Assembly (NCBI GenBank): GCA_014904985.1
Contig: MU129075.1
Span: forward strand, 57,323 to 121,322
DNA length: 64,000 bases
Origin: Hydnum rufescens UP504
Taxonomy: Eukaryota; Basidiomycota; Agaricomycetes; Cantharellales; Hydnaceae
Direction of reading: 5' to 3'
The stretch's first letter is position 1. Each line of letters starts with the position of its first letter. The notes beneath the pieces are model-generated. The model saw only the letters and a list, made by a program, of their open reading frames with translations. It did not search any database and had not been told where the DNA came from. The translations under genes and the position numbers were made by a program. This document shows, in pieces, positions 22,158-33,897 of the stretch.

Positions 22158-24343
22158 CTATGCTGGCGGTACGGACTGCCTGCACTGCCTCATTTGTTTT
22201 AGGTACTACTAGTGACGGCGATCCCTCGTCTCTGATTTCACGCTCAGACCCAAATCCTTCAGGTATCAATATACCCTATTTCCGATTATTTATGCATCCA
22301 GGTGGTCGTCCTCCCTTAACAATTCTCATATCGCTGTGTGTGTTGTATCGCACACGCCAACGCACCGCTACTGCCACCGCTGTTATTTGCTAGAATTTCA
22401 CGACATGGCCTCCCCCTGTTTTTCGCCAACTCGAGTACGAGTTGATGAGCTTTAAACTCGTAACTTGTGAAACGTGCAGTTTTGAAAATAGGCCTGCCGC
22501 CTGCACAAGGTGATACTTCTCCCTCATCCCCTTACACTGTCGGACCCGGCTTTTCCCCCTAGTTATAGATACGGACACACGCTCCGACATACTAGGCGGA
22601 CCAAATGGATATAGCCCGAGGAATCCCCAGCAATATTCGGCTTTAGTCTCACCATATTCCCCTATTTATACACCTCGCCTATCATCACCGTCTTTGTCGC
22701 CCCATCCTCCGTTCATCACAATCTGTCTCCCAGTCTTCGCCCTCTTTGTTTGCATTCATGCATATCGATATTCACATGCCCTTCTTTGCGTTCTTCAATC
22801 CATTCTTTCGGTCAGCAATCTTCTCCATCTCGTCAGAATGGCTTCGCATCCAGAGGTAACCCTCATTCCCTCCATAACAGATACTACTCGAGATTGTTTT
22901 GCCCCAGTCACTTCACGCCTAGCCAGTTTTCTGACCATATGGCTATGCGGTATAGGAGTCTCTTCTGCAAACTAACGAGGTAGTAAATGCTCGGCGTGCT
23001 CTGCAGACCCATGGGTGGTGGGGCAGCCATCTCGCGTACGTCATCACACGTCCGCCTCACAGATGACATTTCGCCTTCGAATCGCAGCGTAGTGCAGTAT
23101 GACTTTTTGGGAGATGCTTCCTGTCCTGACAATGCAATTCATGATGGCACGTTCGGCGTGGCGAAGAAGTCAGGTGCCGCCAGTGCTTCCCCCAGATCGT
23201 CGTTTGATGGAAGGGAAGGAGGGTTAAGCAGTGTGTGATGTGCAGGATATATATTGGCCTCCGAGACAGGAACGAACAATGACAGTTACTATAGCTTGTG
23301 CTGTCATTATACCTTACATCGGGACAAACAATTACCCCTTCTATTGTAGTTCCCTTTGGCGATATCCACTATTTCCGTGAGAGGTGCACACTCGAGTCGC
23401 GCCATCTACGCACAAGTCCCTTGAACGAGATTTTCTTGTTTTACTGTTTGTTTTTGTTTCTAGGTGTTAGTTTCCTACATGTTTCTGCTGACATCGAAGA
23501 GTGAGTGCATTGGTCCGGAACCCAGCCTTCTCAAATCCGTCATTGTTCGTGTCTGGTCTTTTTGATCCAAGCAAGAGTACACACTGCTAGCTTCTACAGT
23601 GAACGTAGACGATATCCGGCTCACTGATTGTTAGGCAAAAAACAAACATGGGCGATGGCAGAACGCAGGTCCCTGCATTGTGATGCATGGGAGACTTGAA
23701 ATATGCAGCGACGCAGGAGGTTTTTGAAGGGCTCTGCCTTTTTTTTCATCGTGCGATCGATTGATTTGGGGTGGTGAATTATTTACCCTAGCAGGCTGAT
23801 CCAAATCCCCCTGAAGTCGTGTTGGGTTTTGCAGATCTGTTGGTCACCTTACCGATCCTGTGGTGTTTGGAAAACAGTGGTATTGTCCATTTCAAGCGTG
23901 GCTCTTACCAGTAAAACCCTGCGTTCCTAAGTAGCTACAAATTAGGCATGGCAATCTTAATCCACCACTCGAACAACCCCTTAGACAAATCCTACATCCA
24001 CTTCCAAACATGTTCCGAGTGTGTTCCCCCAACTCATATTGACAAATGAGGAAACTTCAATGGGTCTTACAAATCCATACGTAGCACGTGCTGTAAGCGG
24101 ATATGATCATGCCCTGGCTCATTTCAAAGCCAAAGAGGAAGAAGATTGTCGATGAGTGCGATCAGGGGCAAGTGAGTTATGGTATGGGCGCCTGGATAAC
24201 AAAGGGGAGAAGTAACGACAATTCAGACATACAGCGTTTGAAAACCCGACCGCAAGCCCTTGAATCGTACTCTTTGACCGCTGGCTTAGACACATCGATT
24301 CCTTCGAACCCACCAGCCCCAACAGCATCAGGAACATTTCCTG
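22158..24343 (+). pseudogene. P-block gene, copy 3 (noisy)
   Basis: Collinear with P copy 2 but broken by frequent single-base indels. The Ser-rich core is recognisable near 22,700-23,130 and the last segment (PAPTASGTF in a shifted frame) near 24,300. It is presumably the same locus as copy 2. Confidence 0.6.
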
Positions 24344-24747
24344 ATAGGCCTTGCCATATCTAGTCCCACTCTAGGTGTTGCAGTCGCCACTGAGGAAGGA
24401 TCGTCGGGCTCCGGAAGCGGCACCCCCTTCCCCATTTTAAGCGCCTAACACTCTTTGCCACCCGTAGGGAAGGGAGTGCACTTGGGCCATCTCCACGTTT
24501 AATAGAACCGCCAGATAGGGTCGATCTCACTTTGTCGCGGCCGAACGAGTCCTGTCGCAGATATTGAGGACATTCGGTGTGATTCGAGCTTGAAGGTGTG
24601 TCTTTGATTTAACGTTAACGCAATACTGGGAGGATGGCAGCCCTGGCAGCAGGCCAACCTGCAGGCAGTCAGCAATAGTCAAGGCAGTGAAATTTGAAAC
24701 AAAATGGAGAGGTTTAAGAGATGAGCAGAATTTGGGTGGAGGATGGG

Positions 24748-26445
24748 TCAATCTGTGATTAGTGAGTGACGATATGCTCAAGGCTCCTTCATTGCCTTGA
24801 GGGCCTCTTCATGGCGGCCAAGTTTCGAAAGATGATTAGAGTTTGTTAAGAGAATCAGCAAATCTGGGAGGAATACTTGGGGTTGATCTGTGGCCAGCAA
24901 GCGATAAATGGCCAAGGCTCCTCATTTGCCTTGAGGGCCTCTTCATCGCGGCCAAGTTTTGAAAGACGATTGGAGTGTTGTTAAAGAGAACCAGCGAGAT
25001 CTGGGAGGAATGCTTTGGGCGATCTGCAGCTAGTAAGCGATAAATGCCAGGCCTCCTCATTTGCTTGAGGGCCTCTTCATCGCGGCAAGCCTCGAAGACG
25101 AATGGAGTGGTTGTTAAGAGAATGTGCAAGATCTGGGTGAATACTTTTGGGTTGATCTGTAGCTAGCAAGCGACGAATTGCCAAGGCTCCCTCATTTGCC
25201 TTGAGGGCTTCTTCATCGCGGCCAAATTTCGAAAGATCAATGGAGAGGTTGTTAGAGAACCAGCGAGATCTGGGGGGAATACTTCAGGTCGATCTGTGGA
25301 TAGCAAGCGAATGATTCCCAAGGCCTCCCATTTGCTTGAGTGACCTCTTCATGGCGGCCAAATCTTGAAAGATCAACGGAGAGGTTGTTAAGGAAGAACG
25401 AGGTCTGGGCAGAATACTTCGGGTCGATCTGCGGGCTAGCAGCGATAAATGGCCAAGCCCCTCATTTGCCTTGAGGGCCTCTTCATCGCGGCACAGCCTC
25501 GAAAACGAATGGAGTGGTTGTTAAGAGAATGAGCAAGATCTGGGTGGAATACTTTGGGTCGATCTGTAGCTAGCAAGCGACGAATTGCCAAGGCCTCTCA
25601 TTTGCCTTGAGGGCTTCTTCATCGCGGCCAATTTCTAAAGATCAATGGAGAGTGTTAATGAGAACCAGCGAGATCTGGGCGGGAATACTTCAGGCCGATC
25701 TGTGGATGCAAGCGACGATTCCCAAGGCTCCTCATTTGCCTTGAGCGCCTCTTCATGGCGGCCAAATCTTGAAGATCAACGGAAGAGGTTTTAAGAGAAA
25801 AAGCGAAGGTCTGGGCGGAATACTTCGGGTCGATTTGCGGCTAGCAAGCGTAAATGGCCAAGGCCTCCTCATTTGCCTTGAGGGCCTCTTCATCGCGGCC
25901 AATCTTGAAAGACATTTGGAGTGGTTGTTAAGAGGAATCAGCGAGATCTGGGTGGAATACTTTGGGTCGATCTGTGGCTAGCAGGCGAAATTGCAAGGCC
26001 TCCTCATTTGCCTTGGGGCCTCTTCATCGCGGCCAATTTCGAAAGAAGATTGGAGTGGTTTGTAAGAGAATGAGCAAGATCTGGGAGGAATACTTCGGGT
26101 CGATCTGCGACTGCAAGCGACGATTCCCAAGGCCTCCTCATTTACCATGAGGGCCTTTCATTGCGGCCAAATTTCGAAAGACGAATGCAGTGGTTGTAAG
26201 AGAACCAGCGAGACCTGGGAGGGATACTTCGGGGTCGATCTGTGGCTAACAAGCGATAAATGCCCAAGCCTCCTCATTTGCCTTGAGGGCCTCTTCATCG
26301 CGGCCAAATTTCGAAAGACGATTGGAGTGGTTGTTGAAGAGAAACAGCGAGATCTGGGCGGAATACTTCGGGTCGATCTGCGGCTAGCAAACGATGAATT
26401 CCCAAGGCCTTCCTCATTTGCCTTGAGGCCTCTTCATCGCGGCCA
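24748..26445 (-). pseudogene. TPR gene C: noisy copy of B
   Basis: Unit-for-unit counterpart of B, including the variant unit with LMVNEE (near 26,140). Frame breaks occur in nearly every 138-bp unit. The shared stop corresponds to tca at 24,748-24,750. Past 26,340 it runs slightly further than B, into units resembling gene G near 57,420, then reaches an N run. Confidence 0.7.
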
Positions 26446-26538
26446 AACTTTGAAAGACAAATGAGTGGTGGTTAAGAGAACGGCAAGATCTGGGCGGAAT
26501 ACTTCGGTCGATCTGCAGCTAGCAAAGCGATAAATGGT

Positions 26539-26563
26539 NNNNNNNNNNNNNNNNNNNNNNNNN
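26539..26563. other. Assembly gap (25 N) inside TPR units
   Basis: Twenty-five N bases. The flanks 26,446-26,538 and 26,564-26,660 are near-identical direct copies of one TPR unit segment. The gap therefore probably has zero or negative true size (overlapping contig ends). Confidence 0.9.
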
Positions 26564-26714
26564 GCCGGCCAAACTTTGAAGACAATTGAGTGGTGGTTAA
26601 GAGAACGGGCAAGATCTGGGCGGAATACTTCGGTCGATCTGCAGCTAGCAAGCGATAAATGGTCAAGGCCTCCTCATTTGCCTTGAGGGCTCTCATCGTG
26701 TCGAATTTGAAAGA
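26564..26714 (-). pseudogene. TPR unit fragment right of the gap
   Basis: One TPR unit on the - strand in the same orientation as genes B-G, with the variant gagtggtggttaagagaacggg also found near 57,420 in gene G. It ends at about 26,714, where the TPR sequence turns into the opposite orientation. Confidence 0.6.
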
Positions 26715-27320
26715 TGCAACAGATTCTCTTCACAACCACCTCAATCGTCTTTCGAAATATTGGCGCTGATGAAGAGCCCTCAAGCAAATTGAGGAGCCTT
26801 GCGGACTTATCGCTCGTTAGCCAGAATCCGCAAGTATCCCTCCCAGTCCGCTGGCTTCTCTTAACAACCACTAGCATTGTCTTCGAAATTTGCCGTCAAT
26901 GAAGATGCCCTCATGGTAAATGAGGAGCCTTGGGATCGTAGACTAGTGCGCATATCGCCCGAGTATTCCTCCGTCTTTCATTCTTTACAACCACTCCATA
27001 TTCTTTCGAAATTGGCCGCGATCGAAGATGCCCTCAAGCAAATGAGAGAGCTTGGCAATTCGTCGCCTGCTAGACAGATGACCCAAAGTATTCCACCATT
27101 CTCGCTGATTTCATTAACAACCATCCCATAGTCTGTTCAAGTTGGCGCGTTGAAGAGGCCCTCAAGCAATAAGGCCTTGGCCTTATCGCTTGCTAGCCGC
27201 AATGACGAATATTCGCCAGACCCACCCTCGCATTGTTTAAAACTCCTGTCTTTAAGTTTGCACGCCCATAAGAGCGATAGTAAAAATGAGGAGACCCATG
27301 GTTGCGAAATGTAGATGAAG
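26715..27320 (+). pseudogene. Inverted TPR units (+ strand), foldback copy
   Basis: TPR sequence appears in the reverse orientation, very indel-rich. The unit order mirrors 25,730-26,340 of copy C: first an SLHNH..NRLSK unit, then the VSLP unit, then the LMVN unit near 26,890, then units matching EIGRDRRCPQ and ALKQ (about 27,010-27,180). The mirror axis lies near 26,530, beside the N run. A foldback chimeric read is the simplest explanation. Confidence 0.65.
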
Positions 27321-28620
27321 AGTGGTCCAACTGGATTAATATTTCAATGTATCCTCGAGTATTTTTATAATTTCTATTTACTCCTGTGTGGGCGTGGCGA
27401 ATGGAATGAAAACTTTGAAGAAATCATCCAGACAGACCAGCAGAATCGAGCCGATAATGTTGCGATTGAGGCAGTTCATTACAGATCGTTTGCTCACATG
27501 AGGGCTCCTCTTTGCTCAATCGTCTGTTCGCTCATAAAAATTTCGAAAGACGAATGCCTTTGTTTTTAAGGAGACAGACATGAAGCGAGAGACTAAAAAC
27601 AAAGGAAAAAGAATGAGGAAAGCTTACTCGGGTTTCGATTCTGTCTATGCAATCGGCAACGAAATTGTCAAGCTATTGAGAATCATTTCGCCCTATGACG
27701 TTGCACTACAATTCATTCTCCGCTGAGTCCTATAAATTGTGATATGAGATCAATGAGGAAGAGGTTGAATATAACAAAAGAGAGAGTAGGAGCGTAAGAT
27801 CGCTCGTATGGAGCGGATCACAGGTACGCGTGGTCATCGCTATGCGGTCGCATTAAGCTGACTGCAGATTGTTTAGATAGTTCAGGTCTGGTGCCTGCAA
27901 ATGGCCTCTGAGTAGAACCGATATGCAGTCGGACGTCGTCCCTTAAGATCAGTATTAGTTTTGACATTTAATCACACGAAAGGCTTAGATCTGTGGAGTT
28001 TGAGGGAAGTATAGTAACAAGAATCAAGACCGAGTGTATCCAGAAATTGAGATGTTTTGGGTCTATACTCTCTGTCAGGCAGCAGCTGGAATGTACTGTA
28101 TGTGCGGTAATGTGTGGTTTATCCAGAATAACTCTATCCTCTAACTTTAGTCTTGATAACCTCAACTGATCCTTCGATGAAGAGCGCCCTCTCAGACCAA
28201 TGAGGATCCAGCATAAATTGCTCCGATCTAGGGGGTCTCTATTTCCTGTTCTTTAATCCTTCGCTGTCGTGTATGGCTCTGTAGATTCGATACCTAACTT
28301 GAAGCCCATCACGCTCTTATTTATCATGATGCCTTGTTTCAAGGATGCTTGTAAGCTGTACTGCAATGATGGTTAACCGTTATCAAAAGCGGAGAGTGAT
28401 TGATTGTTTCTAACGATGATCGGGTCTCTCCAGTTCGTGCTAGATGAGTTTTTATTCTCATCTTCTCATCAGCCTGCGCTTCCTCAGGTTGCGATCCAGG
28501 TTCTGGAATCTTGATTTCCATAGTGAAATGTGTGCATAGTGGTGCGAGCCTCGTTCGTCTTAGTTCTGCCGGAAAGCTCCGAGATTTTTGCTGTGAGGAG
28601 TTGCGAATGCTCTATTTTTT
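27321..28620. other. Unassigned noisy stretch
   Basis: No gene recognised. A short piece near 27,535-27,590 resembles a TPR unit in - orientation. Otherwise the sequence is AT-richer than its neighbours and matches none of the P, Q or R blocks by eye. It may be low-quality sequence bridging the foldback region and gene D. Confidence 0.4.
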
Positions 28621-30543
28621 TTGTCAAGGCCTCCTCATTTGCCTTGAGGGCCTCTTCATCGTGGCCGAATTTTGAAAGATCAACAGACAGGTTGCAAAGA
28701 GAATGGGCAAGATCTGGGCGGAATACCTTGGGTCGATCCGCAGCCAGCAAGCGACGAATGTTCAAGGCCTCTTCATTTGCCATGAGGGCCTCCTCATCGC
28801 GGCCAAATTTCGAAAGACGAATGCAGTGGTTGTGAAGAGAAACAGCGAGATCTGGAAGAATACTTCGGGTCGATCTGTGGCTAGCAAGCGACGAATTCTC
28901 AAGGCCTCCTCATTTGCCATGAGGGCCTCTTCATCGCGGCCAAATTTTGAAAGATCAATGGAGAGGTTGTTAAGAGAAGGAGCGAGACCTGGGCGGAATA
29001 CCTCGGGTCGATCCGCGGCCAGCGAGCGACGAATGTTCAGGCCTCCTCACTTGCTCTGAGTGCCTCTTCATCACGGCCCAATCCCGAAAGGCGAAGGGAG
29101 AGGTTATCAAGAGCAACAGCAAGATATGTTTTCTCCCCTACAGCGCGGCATAGTACCACTGCCATAGTCTGTACCTCAAACGCCTCCCCCAAAGACCCAG
29201 ATCATGCAAATTGCTCGACAGGCCATTCATCTTTCCCGCCAGCGTAGCCGAATCCAATTGGGCCTCGACATCATGCAGCTCGTTCAGGAGCTCCAACGTC
29301 GCCGTAACCGTTTCACGAAGTGACGTGTCGGGTCCCCAGTCGGCTGCTGGTGAGTTTTCCATCTCACAGCTTGCGCTTCGACATCCGTACGGACCGAAAT
29401 ATGTGGCAAGACACCTGGACTTCTGCCGTAAGCTCCGAGATCTGCCTTGTGAGATATGAGACATGGCAATCATGGCCAGTCCGCAGTCCAGTCATCCCTG
29501 CATCCCTGTTTCGTCTTCATCAGTCTCTTATTGCTATATTGAGCAAAGGACATAGATTTACCTTGAGCCCAGTGGTGTCGAGGTCGCCCGTAACCCGATC
29601 TCCTCTAGTCGTCCTTGCACAGCCACTCCGATTTGCTCAAGCACTGCCTGACCCGCCGGAAGTTCGAGCAAGTTGCGCAGTCCTTCCAGCACAATCAAGG
29701 CCTAAAATCGAATTTAATATCATTGAATTGTCAATAGCCCCAAATCACTCACCGGTGTGTTTTCAGAGGCTAACAGGGTCTTGCTGGACTGACGGACCCG
29801 GAGACACGATTGTCCCTACTCTGTCCACAGGGTTGGATGCTGTTATCGATCTCAGGGTGACGATCTTTATCATCACATCAGCTCATTTCTGTGAAGTGAG
29901 AGGGGACCTGTCGAATGCCCACTCACTTGGAATGCATGGAAACAATCTGTCAGATTCTGTTCATGCCTCGATATCGCAGCCATAATTTGATCACGCTGGA
30001 TGTAGCTTCTCCAAAGATTCAAACTCGACCATCGTTTTGCGTCAGCACAAATTGCCTCCAGGTTCCTATGGCCAAAAGAGATATATTTCACTCTAGAGAT
30101 TGTGGAAGGAAATTGGGAAGCATACCGCCTTAAAATGAATAAACTTGAAGCTATTGCCGTATTATCGAGGATGCTGCTCCCATTCAACCGCCCACGTAGC
30201 TCTCAAGGAACTTTGTGATCCGAACTATGAGCTGTGTGCATCCATCTCTTCCGTCGCGCATGGTTTTAACTGCCTCGATTACCTCCCCTACGACGTCGAA
30301 AACTTGAGTGAGGGGACCAGAGAGCGCGAGTGGAAGAGCTGGCATATCATGGATTATGGACGACATAACGAGAGCGGCATCCCATCCTGGGCCGGCGTTG
30401 TCGTTGAGGTAATCTGGATATGATCGGTGAGGCGTGGTGGGGGGCGCGGAAGTGGATGGTTGGTTAGGAGATGAAGCATTGGACGGGGCTGAAGGCGGTT
30501 GGACACTGCGTTTTCTCCTCGAGAAGGGTCTTCTGAATGGCAT
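28500..30543 (-). pseudogene. TPR gene D: MLKL/HeLo-like N-terminus with short TPR array, frameshifted
   Basis: Exon 1 starts at 30,543 with MPFRRPFSRRKRSVQ and contains LTQVFDVVGEVIEAVKTMR. One base is missing after LESYVGG (about 30,188) relative to E, which breaks the frame inside the helical domain. Exon 2 (NLEAICADAKRWSSL) follows, then the linker exons. The last exon at about 29,500-28,500 shows LRETVTATLELLNELHDV with further indels, then only about 3 TPR units. The final unit, EEALKANEEALTKK, runs directly into HSQLLTAKISELSGRTKTNE and not another TPR, and stops near 28,484. The units match those of G near 57,950-58,100, so D and G look like sister copies. The shortened array coincides with the noisy region at its 3' side. 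Confidence 0.7.
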
Positions 30544-30900
30544 GAGGCGTCGGGCACTCGAGATCTAGAGAGGGACTTGAAAGCGAGGCGAGGCGCTGGG
30601 ATGCGAGGCGGTGTGAGGCAAGTCAGACGAATCATCACCTATCGATATTCAAATCCTTTGAGGGCCTGCACAGCTCCAAGTAGGTACTAGTACCCAGACG
30701 CAGTGATAGACAACGCATTGTCCTCGATATGTTATGTGATTTGGCCATCGCCAAGTCCATGGATGAGTTTTCGCTATTGAAGCTGTGATTGCCAAATGCT
30801 CCCCAAGCGCTTAGCACAGGTCGTTGAAGGCCGTTTCTTTGGTTCATGAGATCCCGTAATCGGCAGTAATATTTCATCTTGACGGAAGCTTTTTCTTTAG
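30544..30900. promoter_or_regulatory. Divergent promoter region of TPR gene D
   Basis: Counterpart of the 39,215-39,560 region. It has a gaggcgagg-type run next to the D start codon, then the conserved tattcaaatcctttgaggg and tactagtaccc stretch. It faces a Q-like first exon of the R1 block. Confidence 0.4.
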
Positions 30901-31800
30901 TTGGTTCCTTCCCTATTCGGTATAGGACCGTTCTCGGCGCCATCCGGCAGCCTACTGCGGTATAAATACACAGATATTCCTCCTCCTCCTCCTTCCCTAT
31001 TCGTCGTATCGGACGTTCCGTCTCGCTGTTGGAGTTTTCTCATTCCAGTATTATGGGTCAGAATGACCTTGCCGCTATGTTGCTACCACGGCAGCACAAG
31101 GTCGCCTCTCTGTGCCTCTGCGACTGCCCTGAAGGAAAGTTCTTTCCTCACCAGACAGTGCCAAACGACTTCCGTTTCCCCAAGGTCGCCTCTGATGACG
31201 ATTGATCCCAATCGTCACGGAGCTCCATTGCGGACGTTCTTATCAGTGTTTTTCAGTCTTTGACTTGTCAATGAACCACCCCCCAGATCACTGTCCACTT
31301 ATATGATATTCGCTCGCTTTTTTCGGTGCTTCAAGGTGTACTGTAGATGCCTTCGAATCTCCGTCCCGCCGTTAGATTGGTCTTGCACGCTTCAGGCTGG
31401 AATCCTAGAGTCGGACCTTATCGCCTGTCCTAGATGTATGATGCATGCAATTCCGTCTCTCATTACTCTCGAACCCGCGTAGACTATCTGGTTCGTCGCT
31501 GAGCTCGCTACTCTCGCGACTATTTTCCAGTATTGCCGCGCCTGTGGAGGACCCTTCTCCCCGCTCGCTCAATCAGCGGACATTATTGTAAATATCCACG
31601 CCCTCTGGATCTATTCTGATCGCTTCCCGGCGGTGGCCCAACCCACGAGCGTGAACGTGACCTAGACATATTTCGGTCGATCTGCTTCTGGGACGCGGTA
31701 AATCTTCGTCATTTTACCTTCAGTACTTCCTCATGGCGACCAAATCTCGAAAGATCTATGGAGAGGTCGAGAACTTGCGTTCGAGCTCTCGGGCTCAGTG
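30901..31800. pseudogene. R1 left part: Q-like first exon and decayed TPR remnant
   Basis: The + strand segment at about 31,050-31,140 (GQNDLAAMLLPRQHKVASL) is homologous to the first exon of the Q genes. On the - strand near 31,790-31,690, a decayed TPR-like segment contains GRHEEVLKVK with a following IDRNMS, matching better-preserved remnants at 50,370-50,570 and 61,140-61,340. The rest is not interpretable. It appears to be a degenerate second class of TPR gene plus a truncated Q gene. Confidence 0.4.
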
Positions 31801-32344
31801 TTCTGCTGTTCGCGTGCCTCGACGGCCCGGATTTCGCCCATTTCAGCCTCTTGCCTGGGGTGCGAGAGCGAACACAGTTCTTATGTTAAACCTAACAGTT
31901 GGGGACCTAGGACTCGTATGCAGGAATGATGCAAGCAGCTACTGCGGCTCTAACTATATCGTCGTTCCTTGCCTACTTTACCCAGTTCTTTTCCACTCTC
32001 GCGACATGTCTTGCCACGCATATCCAAATGTCACTTCTGGGTTTTCCTCGGGTTAGAAATGATAGGTATAGCGAGATATTCATCGGCACGTTCATTACAA
32101 ATGCCAATTCCACTGTGAACGGTTCCATCTAAGGGAGAGTACCTCTATCCCGTTCTTGAGGAACAACGCTGGCCGGTATCTAGTTCGCTTAAGTATCTTC
32201 TAGTATCAAGTACACCATTCGTGTACATGCTTCGTCGCGGCCTCAAATCAGCGCACAATGCGGACAATAATGCATTTATCCTGGATGGTCAAGTAAAAAT
32301 ATGAAGTACTGGAAACTGGATTTATTTTACGCATGTCCTCAGTG
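31801..32344. other. R1 middle, no recognised gene
   Basis: Homologous by eye to about 50,580-50,880 and 61,370-61,650, with open frames that differ between copies. No domain was recognised. Confidence 0.35.
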
Positions 32345-32655
32345 CTATCAAAGAACTAAAAACGAGGGACAAGTCCGAAAAAAAGTGAGGGATCCAAAAC
32401 TATGCCAGGCGTCAGGCTCCCCTTGGCGGCCGCTGGATCTAGGATCCAACACAACAGGAGCTGCACGGATCCTGCCAGGATGCAGTTCGGAGGGGGGAGC
32501 TGGGACGGGAGATGAGCAGGCCGGGCGAGGCAGGAGACGGATTGGAACAGCTTCTATATCGTGCGCTGGGCGTCTACAGCAGGCCCGGAGCTGGGACAGG
32601 ACTCGGCCTGTGGGCGGGTGGAGGCGACTGAGGGAGCAAAGAAGATGGGGTGGGA
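32345..32655 (-). pseudogene. Inverted Q-gene 3' fragment inside R1
   Basis: The reverse complement of this stretch matches the 3' part of Q2 (about 40,430-40,640): the cgcccacaggcc and cccagctccgggcctg motifs, then ggatccatgcagctcctgttgg-like sequence in the same order. It is joined directly to the FAD-monooxygenase fragment at about 32,655, so an inversion or ectopic recombination created the junction. Confidence 0.65.
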
Positions 32656-33867
32656 CCGGAAGCATCCTAAAAACGCGACAAAAGTGGTTCTACCCAGAAT
32701 GAAACCTTGTAGGTGGAGAGTGGGTGATGGGCGCCGATGGAGCACGAGGTTAGTTTTCTCCTCTCTTCATCTCGTGGGATATCTTCAATGGATGCGTCGC
32801 TCAAACAAAGGAATTACTCAAAAATACCTCGGGATCAACGAGGGGGAGAAACACTGCTTTTCTTGTCACTGATGTAGAGATGGAAGGTCTTGATCGTCAG
32901 GTGGGGTTTCTGCTCTCACATGCACTGTCGATCGCTAGTTTTTAGCGCTCTCTTTTCTCACGAAAGTATTGGGCCGCGTATGGAAGTGCTGCCACCAGGT
33001 TGTATGTCCTCCTTTTGCGCGATGATTTCGAATCCTCGGGACCGACGGGATGGTATTGCCTCCCATTGTATCGTTCAGGGTGCTGGCCTTGGCCGTAGGT
33101 TCAGCACCTCACTTCTCAGTAGTGGGTAACGGGACCCGGGTCGTCGACATACTATGTAGGTCAATTTAGTGTGAAAGCATCCCTTGTCATGAAAAGTCTG
33201 TCTCCGCGCTCGCTCCTCTCGACATATGAAATGGAGCACATGCCTCGAATCGAGGAGATGCTCGAGTTGACAACGAACCTACACATCCAATCAATGTCCG
33301 ACAATGACTTGGCTTCCAAGGACGCGCCCCAGAGTGTCAATCCAGGTTTCGTGCGTGACCATATATTCAAGCAACTAGGGGTGAATTACCAATGGAGCGA
33401 GGTCGTCTTGGACCAGCATCTCGATAGCAAGAAGGTCAACATCGGAAACAAGGTGTACATGCCGTATGGGAATGAGGACGAGCGGATACAAGCGGGGGAT
33501 CGAGTTGCAGATGCCCCCAATCTCGTACTCGTGCCCCTCCCGCCGAGCCGACAACGATAACGATCTCTTGACGGCTTTTGCCCATGCCGCGTTGGTCAAC
33601 TCCACTTCAACTCGGGACATCTTGCATGCGCTTGGAAATGGTGATCACCTCGTCGATTCGTACCTTGTTCTTCCCGAGAATGCCCCTGATGGGAGGTCGG
33701 GGAGAGCAGTTGGGTATGAATCGGGTGCTCGTTGATACTCGAGGTCATGCCCGGAGGGCCCGGAAGGCCTTGCCCTCGGTCGTTGTCATTCGACGCGACC
33801 TACTTTGGTGCATTTGTACATGATACTCAAGGCGTAGAGAAATACTTTTCAAAAATATTTGTCTAGC
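32655..33867 (+). pseudogene. FAD-binding monooxygenase, 5'-truncated copy (R1)
   Basis: Only the part after the NAD(P)H-side core remains. It begins with the segment encoding GILKRDKSG..NETL in R2, read here through indels, then a splice-like junction and AFLVTDVEMEGLDRQ. The C-terminal region is open from 33,171 to about 33,560: SPRSLLSTYEMEHMPRIEEM, LGVNYQWSEVVLDQ and AGDRVADAPNLVLVP. The end GVEKYFSKIFV lies at 33,835-33,867. This is the phenol-hydroxylase/aromatic monooxygenase type (FAD_binding_3 family with a thioredoxin-like C-terminal domain). The N-terminal dinucleotide-binding motif is missing, so it cannot be functional. Confidence 0.7.
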
Positions 33868-33897
33868 CCTTTTGTGGCTGTGGAATTACTAGGACAC

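Larger units (their letters stand above)
20131..26445 (+). repeat. 6.3-kb direct repeat, right (indel-rich) copy
   Basis: Collinear with 13,690-20,035 over its full length, including intergenic sequence. It differs mainly by single-base insertions and deletions spread evenly over coding and non-coding parts. That pattern fits an uncorrected long-read copy or redundant haplotype placed in tandem, better than biological divergence, which would favour substitutions and spare reading frames. Confidence 0.85.

Noticed and set aside
27321..28620. Several 60-80 codon frames in the noisy bridge region
   Set aside because: None is conserved elsewhere or has recognisable motifs, and sequence quality here appears poor.
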